Shown here one piece after another: positions 26,119-34,744 of a stretch of 64,000 nucleotides of DNA. This DNA is from Methanosphaerula subterraneus (GTDB lineage Archaea > Halobacteriota > Methanomicrobia > Methanomicrobiales > Methanospirillaceae). Where the stretch lies: positions 2,232,001 through 2,296,000 of the forward strand of contig NZ_CP170508.1 in assembly GCF_052055875.1 (NCBI RefSeq), written 5' to 3'. Below the pieces are notes generated by a model. That model had not been told where the DNA came from. It ran no database searches and saw only the letters and a list, made by a program, of their open reading frames with translations. Both the position numbers and the translations under genes were made by a program. Position 1 is the first letter of the stretch, and every line of letters begins with the position of its first letter.

Positions 26119-27090
26119 ATGGCGATGCATCCAACAGAACCCGTGATCCCTGAACGCGACGTTGCGGCGTTGCTGAAGGGGATGAGCGCAACAGGCTTCC
26201 AGGGGAGAAAACTCGGGGAATCGGTCAGGGTCTGGACCGAGATGATCAGTGACCCTGACTGCACTATTCTGCTCGGCCTCTCGGGTGCGATGATCCCGGC
26301 CGGAATGCAGCAGTGCCTGATCGAACTGGTCAAACACCGGTATGTCGATGCGATCGTCTCCACCGGGGCCAACATCTTTCATGATGCCTGTGAGCACGTC
26401 GGGGTGCACCACTACATCGGCCACCACCATGTCGACGACGGTGAACTCTTCTCAAAGGGAATCGATCGGATCTATGATGTCTTCGCCTACGAGGAGGAGT
26501 TCCGGACCGTCGACCAGATGATTGCCGACTTCGCCAGAGACCATGCCCCGTTCCATGGTTCTTCCCGGGCATTCATCCAGGCCTTCGGGGAGTGGCTCTC
26601 GACCTCGTACCCTGACGGGAACTCGGTGATCAGCACCTGTGTAGCGGCCGGCGTCCCGATCTTCATCCCTGCGCTCTGCGACTCCTCGATCGGGATCGGT
26701 CTGTTGATGGCGCGGCGTGCCGGCGTGGACGTCCAGATCGATCAGATCGCCGATGCCGACGAGGTGACTGCGATCGTCGAGAAGGCCGGGAGGACTGGGG
26801 TCGTATATATCGGTGGAGGTGTCCCGAAGAACTTCATCCAGCAGACCCAGGTAATCGCTTCGATCCACAACGCTGACTGCCAGGGTCATGCCTATGCTGT
26901 CCAGTACACCAGCGACGCACCGCACTGGGGCGGCCTCTCCGGCTGCACCTTCGAGGAGGCGATCTCGTGGGGCAAGGACCAGATCACCTCCCCGCGTGTC
27001 CAGTGCTTTGTCGACGCGACGATCGCCCTACCGCTGGTCACCTCGGCACTGATCGCCGGTGGGGTCGAACGGAAGAGGCCTGTCCCCTGA
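26119..27090 (+). CDS. dys: deoxyhypusine synthase
   Basis: A 323-residue NAD-dependent enzyme that moves the aminobutyl group of spermidine to a lysine of translation factor aIF5A. Visible motifs: GLSGAMIPAGM, STGANIFHD, VYIGGGVPKNFI (NAD site) and DAPHWGGLSGCTFEEAISWG followed by the catalytic Lys. Length is typical. ATG 26119 and ATG 26125 are both possible. It precedes the translation operon by about 100 bases, on the same strand, which suits its role. Confidence 0.93.
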   Translation: MAMHPTEPVIPERDVAALLKGMSATGFQGRKLGESVRVWTEMISDPDCTILLGLSGAMIPAGMQQCLIELVKHRYVDAIVSTGANIFHDACEHVGVHHYIGHHHVDDGELFSKGIDRIYDVFAYEEEFRTVDQMIADFARDHAPFHGSSRAFIQAFGEWLSTSYPDGNSVISTCVAAGVPIFIPALCDSSIGIGLLMARRAGVDVQIDQIADADEVTAIVEKAGRTGVVYIGGGVPKNFIQQTQVIASIHNADCQGHAYAVQYTSDAPHWGGLSGCTFEEAISWGKDQITSPRVQCFVDATIALPLVTSALIAGGVERKRPVP

Positions 27091-27192
27091 TGGGGACCAC
27101 AACAGTTATCAATCCCCCCGTCTCATATGATAAAGCACCATTCATGGAGCAGTCAAATCGCACTGCGAGTGTCGAAAGATGCGAGATTCTCT

Positions 27193-27277
27193 GTTGAGGT
27201 AGCCAAGCCTGGTATGGCGCAGGTTTGCTAAACCTGTGTCCCCCTGGGACTCGAGGGTTCAAATCCCTCCCTCAGCG
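27193..27277 (+). tRNA. tRNA-Ser (GCT anticodon)
   Basis: An 85-base class II tRNA. The acceptor arms GTTGAGG and CCTCAGC pair (one wobble), followed by discriminator G; CCA is not encoded. The anticodon stem CAGGT/ACCTG encloses TTGCTAA, giving anticodon GCT for AGC/AGT codons. A long variable arm and the T arm GAGGG-TTCAAAT-CCCTC follow. It lies 30 bases before rpsM. Confidence 0.93.
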
Positions 27278-27307
27278 CTACAAGATTATCTCATTGAGGA
27301 GAGTTCA

Positions 27308-27763
27308 ATGGCTCAAGAAGAAGAGGACATAAAATACTTTGTACGGGTCAGCAACACTGACCTCGACGGGACCAAGTCGGTCAGGGTCGCCCTGACTGGG
27401 ATCCCCGGTGTCGGCAGGCACACCTCGGGAATCATCACCCGTCGTGCAGCCGTCAATGATCATGAACTGCTCGGTCGCCTTCCTGATGAGGACGTCGATC
27501 GGATCCGAGAGGTCGTCACCAACTATGGTGCGCTGATCCCCGCGTGGATGCGCAACCGGATCAAGGACGTCTATACCGGTGAGAGCAAGCACATCCTCGG
27601 TTCAGACCTTGCAATGACCAATGATGAGGACGTGAACCTTCTCCGGAAGATCCGCTGTTACCGTGGTATCAGGCATGAGACCGGACAGAAGGTGCGCGGA
27701 CAGCGGACCAAGTCTACAGGCAGAACTGGCACCACCGTCGGTGTGAAGAGGAAGAAAGACTAA
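27308..27763 (+). CDS. rpsM: 30S ribosomal protein S13
   Basis: A 151-residue archaeal S13, at the top of the small subunit and in contact with the large subunit. It has IKYFVRVSNTDLDGTKSVRV near the start, the helix-two-turn-helix ALTGIPGVGRHTS, and the basic tail RKIRCYRGIRHETGQKVRGQ common to archaeal forms. The frame is open into the tRNA (27236), but GAGGAG shortly before ATG 27308 sets the start. First protein gene of the archaeal alpha-like operon. Confidence 0.96.
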   Translation: MAQEEEDIKYFVRVSNTDLDGTKSVRVALTGIPGVGRHTSGIITRRAAVNDHELLGRLPDEDVDRIREVVTNYGALIPAWMRNRIKDVYTGESKHILGSDLAMTNDEDVNLLRKIRCYRGIRHETGQKVRGQRTKSTGRTGTTVGVKRKKD

Positions 27764-27775
27764 GGTCGTGAATTC

Positions 27776-28321
27776 ATGGGGTATCCAGGCAAGAACACGA
27801 AGGGGTATGAAGCCCCAAAACGTCCGTTTGAAAAGCAGCGGATCGAGGATGAGACCCGTATTGTGATCGAATACGGCCTTCGGAACAAGCGTGAGGTCTG
27901 GAGAGCACAGGGTGTGCTCCGCAGATACCGCAAAGCCGCCCGTGAACTGCTCGCGTTCATGTCGCAGAGCACCGATGAGCAGCAGATCGCCACCAAGCGG
28001 GAACACCTGCTCGGCCACCTGAACCGGATCGGGCTGCTCGGCCCGGACGCAGACATCGATGATGTGCTGTCGCTGAAAATTCAACAGCCGCTCGAGCGCC
28101 GCCTGCAGACGATGGTCTACCGGCAGGGGCTCGCACGCTCACCAAAGCAGGCACGACAGATGGTGACCCACGGTCACATCGCGATCGCAGGCCGGCGTGT
28201 GGACATTCCGTCCTACCGTGTCCCGCGTGACCAGGAGACACAGATCACCTACTACGGCACCTCGCCACTGACCAGTGACGGGCACCCGGAGATCGAGCGG
28301 ATCAACAAGAAGAGGCGGTGA
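27776..28321 (+). CDS. rpsD: 30S ribosomal protein S4
   Basis: A 181-residue archaeal S4, a primary 16S rRNA binder. The N-terminal part has MGYPGKNTKGYEAPKRPFEK, typical of archaea, and the S4 RNA-binding fold follows from about residue 105 (SPKQARQMVTHGHIAIAGRR). It lies 12 bases after rpsM and 6 bases before rpsK. Confidence 0.96.
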   Translation: MGYPGKNTKGYEAPKRPFEKQRIEDETRIVIEYGLRNKREVWRAQGVLRRYRKAARELLAFMSQSTDEQQIATKREHLLGHLNRIGLLGPDADIDDVLSLKIQQPLERRLQTMVYRQGLARSPKQARQMVTHGHIAIAGRRVDIPSYRVPRDQETQITYYGTSPLTSDGHPEIERINKKRR

Positions 28322-28327
28322 GTCAGC

Positions 28328-28723
28328 ATGGCAAATGATAGAGAGAAGTGGGGAGTCGCACATGTCTTCGCCTCATTCAACAATACGATCATCACTGTCA
28401 CCGATATGACCGGTGCAGAGACCGTGACCAAGAGCAGCGGTGGTATGGTCGTCAAGCAGGACCGGAACGAGTCCTCCCCCTACGCAGCCATGAAGATGGC
28501 CGGGGACGTTGCGCAGGCAGCGATGGACAAGGGGTTCGTCGGCCTTCACATCAAGGTCCGGGCACCAGGCCGCGGCAAGCAGCGATCACCTGGAGCAGGG
28601 GCGCAGGCAGCCATTCGTGCACTCGCACGTGCCGGCATGCGCATCGGTCGCATCGAGGATGTAACCCCGGTTCCGCACGACAGCATTCGTGCAAAGGGTG
28701 GCCGGCGGGGAAGGAGAGTCTGA
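28328..28723 (+). CDS. rpsK: 30S ribosomal protein S11
   Basis: A 131-residue S11. The motifs WGVAHVFASFNNTIITVTDM and RAPGRGKQRSPGAGAQAAIR are standard, as is the C-terminal GGRRGRRV. S11 lines the mRNA exit platform of the small subunit. Its stop is directly followed by the rpoD start, so the genes are coupled. Confidence 0.96.
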   Translation: MANDREKWGVAHVFASFNNTIITVTDMTGAETVTKSSGGMVVKQDRNESSPYAAMKMAGDVAQAAMDKGFVGLHIKVRAPGRGKQRSPGAGAQAAIRALARAGMRIGRIEDVTPVPHDSIRAKGGRRGRRV

Positions 28724-29545
28724 ATGGATCTTGTATTCAGCAGACTTGACGACACCGTAGCGCGCTATACGCTGACTGGCGTGAGTCCTTCGTTCATCAA
28801 TGCCATCCGAAGAGCGATGTGCAGTGAAGTTCCGAAACTTGCGATAGAAGATATCAAAATCTATGACAACACCAGCGCTCTGTTTGATGAGATGCTGGCA
28901 CACCGGATCGGGCTCGTCCCGCTGAAGACCAACTCGGATGTCTTCGTATCTGCAGACCGTTGCACCTGTGAAGGAGCAGGATGCGACCGCTGTTCAACGA
29001 TGTATACGCTGAGTGTCGAGGGGCCGGGGATGGTCTACTCACGGGATCTGATTCCTTCAGACCCTGAGGCAGTCCCTGTTGACGAGAAGATCCCGATCGT
29101 GAAACTTGAGAAGGGGCAGAAGGTGGTCATCGAGGCACGTGCCGAGATGAATACCGGGAAAGTCCATGCAAAGTGGCAGCCCACAATCAACTGCGGATAC
29201 AAGAACTATCCGGTGATCACGATCGATACCCACTGCGATGCATGTGGTACCTGTGTTGACCAGTGCCCGAGGCAGGTGTTGGTCCTGAAGGGCGGTGTAC
29301 TCACCGTCGAAGAAGGGAAGCTCGAGTCCTGCTCACTCTGCAAACTCTGTGAAAAGGCATGCCTGAGCACAGGGATCGGTGATGAGCCCGGGATCAGGAT
29401 CTCCGACGATGCCACCCGGTTCATCGGCGTGGTGGAGAGTGACGGATCCCTTCCGGTCCGGACGATCATACGGCAGTCGCTGCTGTATCTGAAGAACGAA
29501 TCAAACGAGCTGGCTGAGAAATTACAGGAGATATCCGAGGGATAG
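28724..29545 (+). CDS. rpo3: DNA-directed RNA polymerase subunit D (Rpo3) with ferredoxin domain
   Basis: A 273-residue alpha-like subunit that dimerises with Rpo11 to start polymerase assembly. The alpha motif is seen as SFINAIRRAMCSEVPKLAIE. Residues from about 168 to 220 hold a ferredoxin-like insertion with two cysteine sets (CDACGTCVDQC and CSLCKLCEKAC), each able to bind a [4Fe-4S] cluster together with a further Cys or Pro-adjacent ligand. Two full sets are present here, as in several methanogens, so assembly may be sensitive to iron or redox state. Also called RpoD, not to be confused with sigma factors. Confidence 0.95.
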   Translation: MDLVFSRLDDTVARYTLTGVSPSFINAIRRAMCSEVPKLAIEDIKIYDNTSALFDEMLAHRIGLVPLKTNSDVFVSADRCTCEGAGCDRCSTMYTLSVEGPGMVYSRDLIPSDPEAVPVDEKIPIVKLEKGQKVVIEARAEMNTGKVHAKWQPTINCGYKNYPVITIDTHCDACGTCVDQCPRQVLVLKGGVLTVEEGKLESCSLCKLCEKACLSTGIGDEPGIRISDDATRFIGVVESDGSLPVRTIIRQSLLYLKNESNELAEKLQEISEG

Positions 29546-29548
29546 TTG

Positions 29549-29914
29549 ATGACAGGAAGAGTGAAGAAGACAAATCCACGCCTTACCAGCCTCATCACCA
29601 CATTGAAGGACGCATCGCGTACAGGTGAGGTAAAGATCTGGCGAGATATTGCAAACCGTCTCGAGGCGTCCACCAGTGCGCACGCAGAGGTGAATATCAG
29701 TAAGATCAACCGGTATGCTGCGGAGGGTGAGACGATCATCGTTCCGGGCAAGGTGCTCGGGAGCGGGATCCTGAACCAGTCGGTCAGAGTCGCTGCACTG
29801 AACTTCAGTGAATCAGCGGTCAGCAAGATCGCCGGGGCACAGGGCACATGCATGTCGATTGAAGAACTGCTCGCGGACAACCCGAAAGGGAGCCGCGTGA
29901 GGATTCTGAGGTGA
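29549..29914 (+). CDS. rpl18e: 50S ribosomal protein L18e
   Basis: A 121-residue archaeal/eukaryotic-type large-subunit protein (L15/L18e fold). Motifs: VKKTNPRLTSLITTL and VNISKINRYAAEGETIIVPG, ending SRVRILR. A TTG at 29546 is directly before the ATG; the ATG giving MTGRVKKTN is preferred. Three bases after rpo3. Confidence 0.95.
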   Translation: MTGRVKKTNPRLTSLITTLKDASRTGEVKIWRDIANRLEASTSAHAEVNISKINRYAAEGETIIVPGKVLGSGILNQSVRVAALNFSESAVSKIAGAQGTCMSIEELLADNPKGSRVRILR

Positions 29915-29918
29915 GCAG

Positions 29919-30341
29919 ATGGTGACGATTATTGATGCAGACGGGCTCCTGCTCGGAAGGATGGCCTCTATCGTGGCAAAACGTGCCCTTGGTGGCGAAG
30001 AGATCGCCCTCATCAACACTGAGAAGGCCGTGATCTCCGGTGCCAGGGCAAGTGTGCTCCAGCACTACCGCGTCAAGCGGACACGGGGCTCACGCGAGGG
30101 CGGACCGTTCTTCCCCCGCAGGCCGGACCATATTGTAAAGCGGACAATCCGTGGGATGCTCCCCTACAAGCGCCAGCGTGGTATCGATGCCTTCAAGGCG
30201 ATCAAGACCTACGTCGGCGTTCCGACAGATCTGAAAGGTCAGCCGGCCGAACGCCTCGACGAGGCACACATCGACCGCCTGAACACGTCGCGCTATGTAA
30301 CGATCGGCGCTGTAAGCACCTTCCTTGGGTCAAAGTATTGA
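29919..30341 (+). CDS. rplM: 50S ribosomal protein L13
   Basis: A 140-residue L13, an early 23S rRNA binder. It shows the archaeal form: VTIIDADGLLLGRMASIVAK, KRTRGSREGGPFFPRRPDHI and RGMLPYKRQRG. It lies five bases after L18e and ten before S9, the usual archaeal order. Confidence 0.95.
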   Translation: MVTIIDADGLLLGRMASIVAKRALGGEEIALINTEKAVISGARASVLQHYRVKRTRGSREGGPFFPRRPDHIVKRTIRGMLPYKRQRGIDAFKAIKTYVGVPTDLKGQPAERLDEAHIDRLNTSRYVTIGAVSTFLGSKY

Positions 30342-30351
30342 GGATGATGAA

Positions 30352-30753
30352 ATGGTAAAAGTCATAAACACCAGTGGAAAGCGGAAGACCGCGATCGCAC
30401 GCGCCACCCTGAAGGCCGGCAAAGGGGTCATTCGGATCAACTCCGTCCCGCTCGAGGTCTATGGGACCGAGGTCGTCCGGATGAAGATCTCCGAACCGAT
30501 CCTCCTGAATCCCAAGGGAGTCGAAGAAGTCGATGTCACCATCGATGTGAAGGGCGGAGGAGTCATGGGCCAGGCAGAGGCTGTCAGGACCGCTCTTGCG
30601 CGCGCTATCGTGAACTGGCACAACGATCCGCAGCTCAAGGACATGTATGTGGCCTATGACCGGACGCTGCTGGTCAACGATTCACGTCAGAAAGAGGCGA
30701 AGAAGCCGCACGGTAAAGGTGCGCGCGCCAAAGTTCAGAAATCATACCGTTAA
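30352..30753 (+). CDS. rpsI: 30S ribosomal protein S9
   Basis: A 133-residue S9. It opens MVKVINTSGKRKTAIARATL and ends GKGARAKVQKSYR; the last residues reach the P-site tRNA. The frame is open into L13 (30325), but GAGGATGATGA before ATG 30352 and the family start decide for 30352. Confidence 0.95.
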   Translation: MVKVINTSGKRKTAIARATLKAGKGVIRINSVPLEVYGTEVVRMKISEPILLNPKGVEEVDVTIDVKGGGVMGQAEAVRTALARAIVNWHNDPQLKDMYVAYDRTLLVNDSRQKEAKKPHGKGARAKVQKSYR

Positions 30754-30781
30754 TTATATACTGATAAGAGACCGATCATCA

Positions 30782-30970
30782 ATGATACCTGTACGATGTT
30801 TCACATGTGGAAAAGTAATTTCTACCGCCTGGGAAGAGTTTAAACAGCGGAGAGATGCCGGCGAGGATCCAGGAGAGATCCTCGACGACCTCGGTCTGAC
30901 GCAATATTGCTGCAGACGAATGCTGCTGACACACAAAGAGATTATTGATGAGTTGAACCCGTACCAGTAA
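30782..30970 (+). CDS. rpo10: DNA-directed RNA polymerase subunit N (Rpo10)
   Basis: A 62-residue zinc protein. It has the hallmark MIPVRCFTCGKVI and YCCRRMLLTHKEIIDEL, giving the Cys-x2-Cys ... Cys-Cys zinc site. Rpo10 sits in the Rpo3-Rpo11 assembly platform. It follows S9 after 28 bases and is followed by tRNA-Pro after 11. Confidence 0.96.
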   Translation: MIPVRCFTCGKVISTAWEEFKQRRDAGEDPGEILDDLGLTQYCCRRMLLTHKEIIDELNPYQ

Positions 30971-30981
30971 TTTGAACATGA

Positions 30982-31054
30982 GGGGTCGTGGGGTAGCCTG
31001 GAATCCTATGGCGTTCGGGATGCTGTGACCTGAGTTCGAATCTCAGCGACCCCA
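30982..31054 (+). tRNA. tRNA-Pro (CGG anticodon)
   Basis: A 73-base tRNA. The acceptor arms GGGGTCG and CGACCCC pair perfectly, with discriminator A and no encoded CCA. The anticodon loop TTCGGGA gives anticodon CGG with G37, as expected for proline; the anticodon stem TGGCG/TGCTG has three wobble pairs, which is unusual. T arm CTGAG-TTCGAAT-CTCAG. It lies between rpo10 and rpo6 in the same run of genes. Confidence 0.9.
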
Positions 31055-31086
31055 TTTCTCATAAATGAATGATTTTGAGGCGGAGA

Positions 31087-31257
31087 ATGGAATCGTATAC
31101 TCGGTATGAACGAGCAAGGATCATCGGTGCTCGGTCTCTGCAGATATCGATGGGAGCGCCTATTCTGGTCAGGACTACCAAGTCAGATCCATTAGAGATC
31201 GCCCTTGAGGAGTATGACCAGGGTATCATTCCCATCACGGTGAAGAGGAGGCAATAA
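31087..31257 (+). CDS. rpo6: DNA-directed RNA polymerase subunit K (Rpo6, omega-like)
   Basis: A 56-residue omega homolog that clamps the largest polymerase subunit. It reads MESYTRYERARIIGARSLQI then SMGAPILVRT and PLEIALEEYDQGIIPITVKR, all standard for RpoK. An upstream in-frame ATG at 31069 exists, but GAGGCGGAG just before 31087 and the family start favour 31087. Four bases before enolase. Confidence 0.95.
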   Translation: MESYTRYERARIIGARSLQISMGAPILVRTTKSDPLEIALEEYDQGIIPITVKRRQ

Positions 31258-31261
31258 TCAG

Positions 31262-32449
31262 ATGACACTAATTCAGGCGGTCCAGCTCAGGAAGATCCTG
31301 GACAGCAGAGGAAACCCTACGGTGGAAGCCGACATGGTCACTGAGAGTGGCTTTGGTCGGGCTGCTGCACCGAGCGGTGCGAGCACGGGGATCTATGAGG
31401 CAAAGGTCAGGCCTGTCGATGAGGCGATCGATGATGCAGAGCAGAACCTGATCCCTGCACTGATCGGGCTTGATGCCGCAGATCAGGCAGAGTTCGATCA
31501 GCAGCTCCGTTCCATCGATGGCACCCCGGACCTCTCGAAGATCGGGGCGAACATCGCGGTTGCACTCTCGCTCGCGAATGCCAAGGCCGCAGCGATGGCC
31601 AACGGGATGGATCTCTACCGGTACCTCGGCGGAGCGTTCATCAAGGAGACTCCGTTCCCGCTCGGGAATGTGATCGGCGGAGGAGCTCACGCAGTCGGTG
31701 CCACTGATATCCAGGAGTTCCTGGTCGTTCCGACCGGGGCCTCTGATGCAGAGGAAGCGGTCTTTGCGAACGCGGTTGTCCACCGGAAGGTCAAGGAGCT
31801 GCTGATTGCACTGGGCAAAGGCTGCGGAAAGGGCGATGAGGGGGCATGGGCCCCGCATATCGACGATATCACGGCCTTTGAGACGGTGCATCAGGCGGTG
31901 ACCGCCATCTCTGATGAGATGAACATCACCATCTCGATGGGGATCGATGTCGCGGCAAGCGAACTCTGGAACGGTACCCTTTACCATTACAAGGACGCCG
32001 ACCGGACCACCGAAGACCAGATCGCGTACATCGGCGAACTGGTCGACCGGTACTCGCTGATCTATGTCGAGGACCCTCTCAGAGAGGACGACTTCGAGGG
32101 ATTCTCGGACCTGACCGAGGCGGTCGGGGACCGGTGTCTGATCTGCGGTGACGATCTCTTCGTGACCAATACCGAGCGGATCATGCAGGGGATCGATATC
32201 GGTGCGGCCAATGCCGTGCTGATCAAGCCGAACCAGGTCGGAACCCTGACCGAGACCTATGAAGCAGTCCAGATGGCTCATACCCATGGGATGGACACCG
32301 TGATGAGCCACCGTTCCGGTGAGACCACAGATACAACCATTGCACACCTGGCGACGGCGTTTGGGTGCATATTCTTAAAGACGGGCGTCGTTGGCGGCGA
32401 ACGGATAGCAAAACTGAATGAACTGATACGCATTGAGGAGCAGATCTAA
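31262..32449 (+). CDS. eno: enolase
   Basis: A 395-residue phosphopyruvate hydratase, linking 2-phosphoglycerate and phosphoenolpyruvate; in a methanogen it mainly serves gluconeogenesis. Motifs: KILDSRGNPTVEADM, APSGASTGIYEA, and the C-terminal signature VLIKPNQVGTLTETYEAVQM followed by SHRSGETTDTTIAHLA. It is a little shorter than bacterial enolases (about 430). The stop overlaps the rpsB start (TAATG). Confidence 0.95.
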   Translation: MTLIQAVQLRKILDSRGNPTVEADMVTESGFGRAAAPSGASTGIYEAKVRPVDEAIDDAEQNLIPALIGLDAADQAEFDQQLRSIDGTPDLSKIGANIAVALSLANAKAAAMANGMDLYRYLGGAFIKETPFPLGNVIGGGAHAVGATDIQEFLVVPTGASDAEEAVFANAVVHRKVKELLIALGKGCGKGDEGAWAPHIDDITAFETVHQAVTAISDEMNITISMGIDVAASELWNGTLYHYKDADRTTEDQIAYIGELVDRYSLIYVEDPLREDDFEGFSDLTEAVGDRCLICGDDLFVTNTERIMQGIDIGAANAVLIKPNQVGTLTETYEAVQMAHTHGMDTVMSHRSGETTDTTIAHLATAFGCIFLKTGVVGGERIAKLNELIRIEEQI

Positions 32450-33057
32450 TGACAGCAAATGAGATGGAAATTGAATTAAAAGAGCCCCTGATTCCCGTAG
32501 AGGAGTACCTTGCCGCCGGTATCCATATCGGCACCCAGCAGAAGAGCAAAGATATGAAGAAGTTCATCTACCGCGTCCGCGGGGATGGCCTCTACATCAT
32601 CGATATCAGAGAGACCGACGAGCGGATCAAGACTGTGGCGAAGTTCCTCTCCCAGTTCAATCCATCCAACATCCTGGTCGTGACCTCCCGTCAGTACGGG
32701 CAGTACCCGGCCAAGAAGTTCGCGGACGCAATCGGCGGGATCGCAAAGACCGCACGGTTCATCCCCGGGTCGCTCACCAACCAGAACCTGAACGGCTACA
32801 TCGAGCCTGAAGTCGTCTTCATCACCGACCCGATCGGCGATGCACAGGTCGTCAAGGAGGCTGTGCAGAGTGGAATCCCGGTTGTGGGACTCTGCGACAC
32901 CAACAACATGACCCAGTTCATGGACCTCGTCATCCCGACCAACAACAAGGGACGCAAGGCCCTCTCGATGATCTACTTCCTGCTGACCCGTGAGATGCTC
33001 CGCATTCGTGGCGTGACCACCTCACTGACCCAGGAAGACTTCGAGATCGATCTGTAG
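32449..33057 (+). CDS. rpsB: 30S ribosomal protein S2
   Basis: A 202-residue archaeal S2 (SA family). It has EEYLAAGIHIGTQQKSKDMK, IIDIRETDERI, VVTSRQYGQYPAKKFADAIG and the family signature VGLCDTNNMTQFMDLVIPTN. It binds late to the small-subunit head-body junction. It overlaps the enolase stop by one base. Confidence 0.95.
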   Translation: MTANEMEIELKEPLIPVEEYLAAGIHIGTQQKSKDMKKFIYRVRGDGLYIIDIRETDERIKTVAKFLSQFNPSNILVVTSRQYGQYPAKKFADAIGGIAKTARFIPGSLTNQNLNGYIEPEVVFITDPIGDAQVVKEAVQSGIPVVGLCDTNNMTQFMDLVIPTNNKGRKALSMIYFLLTREMLRIRGVTTSLTQEDFEIDL

Positions 33058-33084
33058 ATATACCAGAACGCGAAAGGTTCCCTA

Positions 33085-33873
33085 ATGAAGATCAGAACAT
33101 GCGCAGTGGCGGGTATGTTTTATCCTGGGGAACCCAGCCATCTGGAACAACTGCTTGGGAAGTTCTTTGCAGCAACCGGTCATGAGACCAGTGCCAGCGG
33201 GATCGTCGCCCCGCATGCGGGGTACATCTATTCTGGTGCAGTCGCAGCACAGGCATATGCTGCTCTCCCTTCTTCATTTGATGGAACCTTTGTGGTGATA
33301 GGGCCGAGTCACCGGGGTTTTCCCACCTGCACCTCGGCGGTGCCCTGGGAGACCCCGCTCGGGATCGTCGACACCGATACCGATCTGGTGTCGGCACTCG
33401 ACCTCCCGGTGAATGAGGCCTATCATGCAGACGAGCACTCGCTCGAGGTGCAGATGCCCTTCATCAAGTACCGGTTCCCGCGGGCCAGGATCGCTCCCGT
33501 ATTGATGGGCGACCAGGACATCGCATCCTCGGTCAGGCTCGGCAGGACGATCGCCAGGGCTGCACGGGAGGCCCGGCGGGAGATCCGGGTGATCGCATCG
33601 AGCGACTTCTCTCATTACGTCCCTGATACTGTCGCCAGGAGTCAGGATCTGTACGCAATCGAGGCATTAAAGTCCCTGGAGGTTGAACTCTTCTACAGCC
33701 GTCTGCGTGAGCGAGGCTCTACAGCCTGTGGATATGGGACGATCGCAGCGATGATAACGGCCTCTGTTGAAGCTGGGGCGGAGAAGGCGGAACTTCTGAA
33801 GTATGCAACGAGCGGGGATGTGACCGGGGACCGTGCGTCCGTGGTCGGGTATGCAGCGATTGCGGTGATATGA
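33085..33873 (+). CDS. MEMO1 family protein
   Basis: A 262-residue protein of the MEMO/extradiol dioxygenase-like class (AmmeMemoRadiSam system B). Potential metal-site histidines are seen in GIVAPHAGYIYSGAVAAQAY, VVIGPSHRGF and IASSDFSHYVPD, together with HSLEVQMPF. The archaeal function is unknown. It sits between rpsB and mevalonate kinase, a position seen in many methanogens, which has led to the idea of a role near the lipid pathway; that is unproven. Confidence 0.85.
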   Translation: MKIRTCAVAGMFYPGEPSHLEQLLGKFFAATGHETSASGIVAPHAGYIYSGAVAAQAYAALPSSFDGTFVVIGPSHRGFPTCTSAVPWETPLGIVDTDTDLVSALDLPVNEAYHADEHSLEVQMPFIKYRFPRARIAPVLMGDQDIASSVRLGRTIARAAREARREIRVIASSDFSHYVPDTVARSQDLYAIEALKSLEVELFYSRLRERGSTACGYGTIAAMITASVEAGAEKAELLKYATSGDVTGDRASVVGYAAIAVI

Positions 33874-33874
33874 G

Positions 33875-34744
33875 GTGGTGACCTGGAGTGCACCGGGCAA
33901 GGTCTTCCTGTTCGGTGAACATGCGGTGGTCTATGGCAAGCCGGGGCTTGCGATGGCCATCAAGCCGCGGGTCTTCGTGACGGTCCGGAAGAACCGTCAC
34001 CCGACCCCTGCCAAGTCACCTTATATCGATGGCTGCTTCAAGGCGATGGACGTGACCGGTTCGGTCTATGTCAATTCGCAGATGCCCTCCTCCGCTGGGC
34101 TCGGTTCGTCGGCGGCCGTCACGGTGGCCACTCTCTCGGCGATCAACGACGAGTTCGACCTTGGTCATACCAGGGAGGAGATCGCCGTCACCGCCTACCA
34201 GATCGAGCGGTCTGTGCAGAAGGGGCGGGCAAGTCCGACGGACACCTACGTCTCGACGATCGGAGGGATGGTGCTGATCACCGGGCAGTCGCGGAGGAAG
34301 ATTCCACCGCAGAACCTGAACCTGGTCGTCGGGAATACGCTCGTCTCGCACAGCACTGCGAAGATGGTCGAGCTGGTTGCAGAAGGGCAGCGGAAGTTCC
34401 CCGACGTGATGAACCCGGTGATGGATGCGATGGGGGCCCTGACGCTGAATGCGGTCCGAAGTCTCTCCAACCCCCGGCAGCTCGGGCAGCTGATGAACAT
34501 CAACGAGGCCCTCCTCGAGGCCCTCGGGGTCGGCCACCCGGCTCTCTCGAAGCTGGTGACGGCCTCCCGTACGGCTGGAGCCTTTGGGGCCAAACTGACC
34601 GGTGCCGGCGGGGGCGGGTGTATGATCGCGCTCTGCCCCAAGCATATGAAGGGGCGGGTGGCCGCGGCTATTGAGGGCTGCGATGCCCGGGCCATCATCA
34701 CTTCCATCGATACGGTCGGAGCCAGAAAGGAGAACGATGCATAA
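33875..34744 (+). CDS. mvk: mevalonate kinase
   Basis: A 289-residue GHMP kinase that phosphorylates mevalonate for archaeal lipid synthesis. Motifs: SAPGKVFLFGEHAVVYGKPG at the N-terminus, the ATP loop QMPSSAGLGSSAAVTVATLS, and GAKLTGAGGGGCMIAL near the end. The start is GTG at 33875 or the next codon, also GTG, one base after the upstream stop. The next gene (ipk) starts eight bases inside its end. Confidence 0.93.
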   Translation: MVTWSAPGKVFLFGEHAVVYGKPGLAMAIKPRVFVTVRKNRHPTPAKSPYIDGCFKAMDVTGSVYVNSQMPSSAGLGSSAAVTVATLSAINDEFDLGHTREEIAVTAYQIERSVQKGRASPTDTYVSTIGGMVLITGQSRRKIPPQNLNLVVGNTLVSHSTAKMVELVAEGQRKFPDVMNPVMDAMGALTLNAVRSLSNPRQLGQLMNINEALLEALGVGHPALSKLVTASRTAGAFGAKLTGAGGGGCMIALCPKHMKGRVAAAIEGCDARAIITSIDTVGARKENDA

